DNA from: CAZADA01 sp964526675
GTDB taxonomy: Bacteria; Pseudomonadota; Alphaproteobacteria; Caulobacterales; Maricaulaceae
Direction of reading: 5' to 3'
Assembly (NCBI GenBank): GCA_964526675.1
Contig: CAZGLY010000018.1
Location: 1 to 60,848, forward strand
DNA: 60,848 nt
In this document: in pieces, positions 60,394 through 60,848 of the stretch
How positions within the stretch are numbered: the stretch's first letter is position 1
Layout: each line of letters opens with the position of its first letter
Made by a program: the position numbers and the translations under genes
Notes under the pieces: model-generated
What the model saw: only the letters and a program-made list of their open reading frames with translations
Database searches by the model: none
What the model was told of the DNA's origin: nothing

Positions 60394-60848
60394 ATGGCGC
60401 TTTTAGATCTGGATCGGAGCGTGCCCGGCCAGCCCGGCGACGGCTCGGGGGTCGGCGCCCGCTTGCGGGTGGCCGCGGGCCGTGACGGCCGCGAAGACGG
60501 CGACGGCAGCGTGCAGGTGAAGCTCGACCCGCGCGTGCGGATCGAGACGGCGAAAGTGTTCGCGGTCTACGGCAAGGGCGGCATCGGGAAGTCCACCACG
60601 TCCTCCAACCTGTCGGCCGCGTTCTCCAAGCTGGGCAAGCGGGTCCTTCAGATCGGCTGCGACCCCAAGCACGACAGCACGTTCACGCTGACCAAGAAGC
60701 TCGCGCCCACGGTCATCGACATCCTCGAGCAAGTGGACTTCCACATGGAGGAGCTTCGGCCCGAGGATTACGTGTTCGAGGGCTATAACGGCGTGATGTG
60801 CGTGGAGGCCGGCGGGCCGCCCGCGGGCACGGGCTGCGGCGGCTATGT
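60394..60848 (+). CDS. bchL: Light-independent protochlorophyllide reductase iron-sulfur ATP-binding subunit BchL (partial, C-terminus outside window)
   Basis: The first 151 residues of the NifH-like electron donor of the BchNB enzyme. The P-loop YGKGGIGKSTTSSNLS is at about 57-72, and IGCDPKHDSTFTLT is the switch I region. GTGCGGY at the window edge holds one of the two cysteines that bridge the shared [4Fe-4S] cluster. The N-terminal extension (1-50), rich in Asp and Gly, is typical for BchL. GGGAGG precedes the ATG. bchM is expected next, beyond the edge. Confidence 0.96.
   Translation, partial: MALLDLDRSVPGQPGDGSGVGARLRVAAGRDGREDGDGSVQVKLDPRVRIETAKVFAVYGKGGIGKSTTSSNLSAAFSKLGKRVLQIGCDPKHDSTFTLTKKLAPTVIDILEQVDFHMEELRPEDYVFEGYNGVMCVEAGGPPAGTGCGGY

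Overview
The window is about 61 kb of very GC-rich, gene-dense DNA from the chromosome of an alphaproteobacterium able to make bacteriochlorophyll. Three things point there. The left side has typical alphaproteobacterial neighbourhoods (clpX-clpP-tig; tsaD-gpsA beside hemC-hemD-Mic60-HemY-N; tamA-tamB). The tRNA-His gene lacks the extra 5' G and has A73, a trait of the Rhizobiales/Rhodobacterales/Caulobacterales side of the class. The right end is a photosynthesis gene cluster. No reaction-centre or antenna structural gene lies inside the window, so it does not show whether photosynthesis is aerobic or anaerobic.

Layout. 1-2.7 kb: protein quality control (clpX partial, clpP, tig). 2.9-4.2 kb: a GntP-type permease. 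4.25-8.4 kb: a zinc region. A leftward operon (His-rich DUF2796 protein, ABC ATPase, FtsX-like permease, DUF3299 protein; every junction overlaps by 4 nt) diverges from a ZIP transporter, with a Zur-like palindrome between them. 8.4-13.8 kb: small exported proteins, pterin dehydratase, a Na+/alanine symporter, a PDZ-like anchored protein, an OmpA-like lipoprotein and a TerB-like protein. 13.8-21.1 kb: gpsA/tsaD diverging from hemC-hemD-Mic60-HemY-N. 21.1-23.7 kb: tRNA-Thr, then an overlapping FolC/Mur-ligase-like and ATP-grasp pair, then tRNA-His. 23.9-30.6 kb: AsmA, gamma-glutamyltransferase, a SIMPL protein, a Cys-domain protein with a histone H1-like tail, and an exported protein with possible Ppx/GppA-like fold. 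30.8-41.2 kb: exported adenosine deaminase, tamA-tamB, a SUOX-fold lipoprotein, an NhaC antiporter, and an FMN-dependent 2-hydroxyacid oxidase.

41.2-45.5 kb: a compact three-gene operon of unknown function (three-helix membrane protein, 646-aa repeat protein, lipoprotein). 45.7-46.3 kb: a class I cytochrome c with an acidic spacer, ending in a strong bidirectional terminator shared with bchP. 46.5-60.8 kb: the photosynthesis cluster. On the minus strand are bchG - PucC/BCD-family transporter - bchP and ppaA-ppsR. On the plus strand is bchF-bchN-bchB-bchH-bchL (bchL cut by the window end). PpsR-type TGTCA/TGACA half-sites overlap the bchG promoter and resemble elements in the ppaA/bchF intergenic region.

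How the genes fit together: hemC and hemD feed the tetrapyrrole pool used by BchH, BchN-B-L and BchF. BchG and BchP attach and reduce the tail. PpsR with PpaA is expected to repress these promoters in response to redox, light or cobalamin. Mic60 and HemY-N may shape intracytoplasmic membranes.

Best candidates for undescribed biology: the 41.2-45.5 kb trio, the split cyanophycin-synthetase-like ATP-grasp/Mur-ligase pair, the Mic60 with a 140-residue acidic C-terminal tail, and the Cys-domain/H1-tail protein. All functions are inferred from sequence reading alone; no database search was run.
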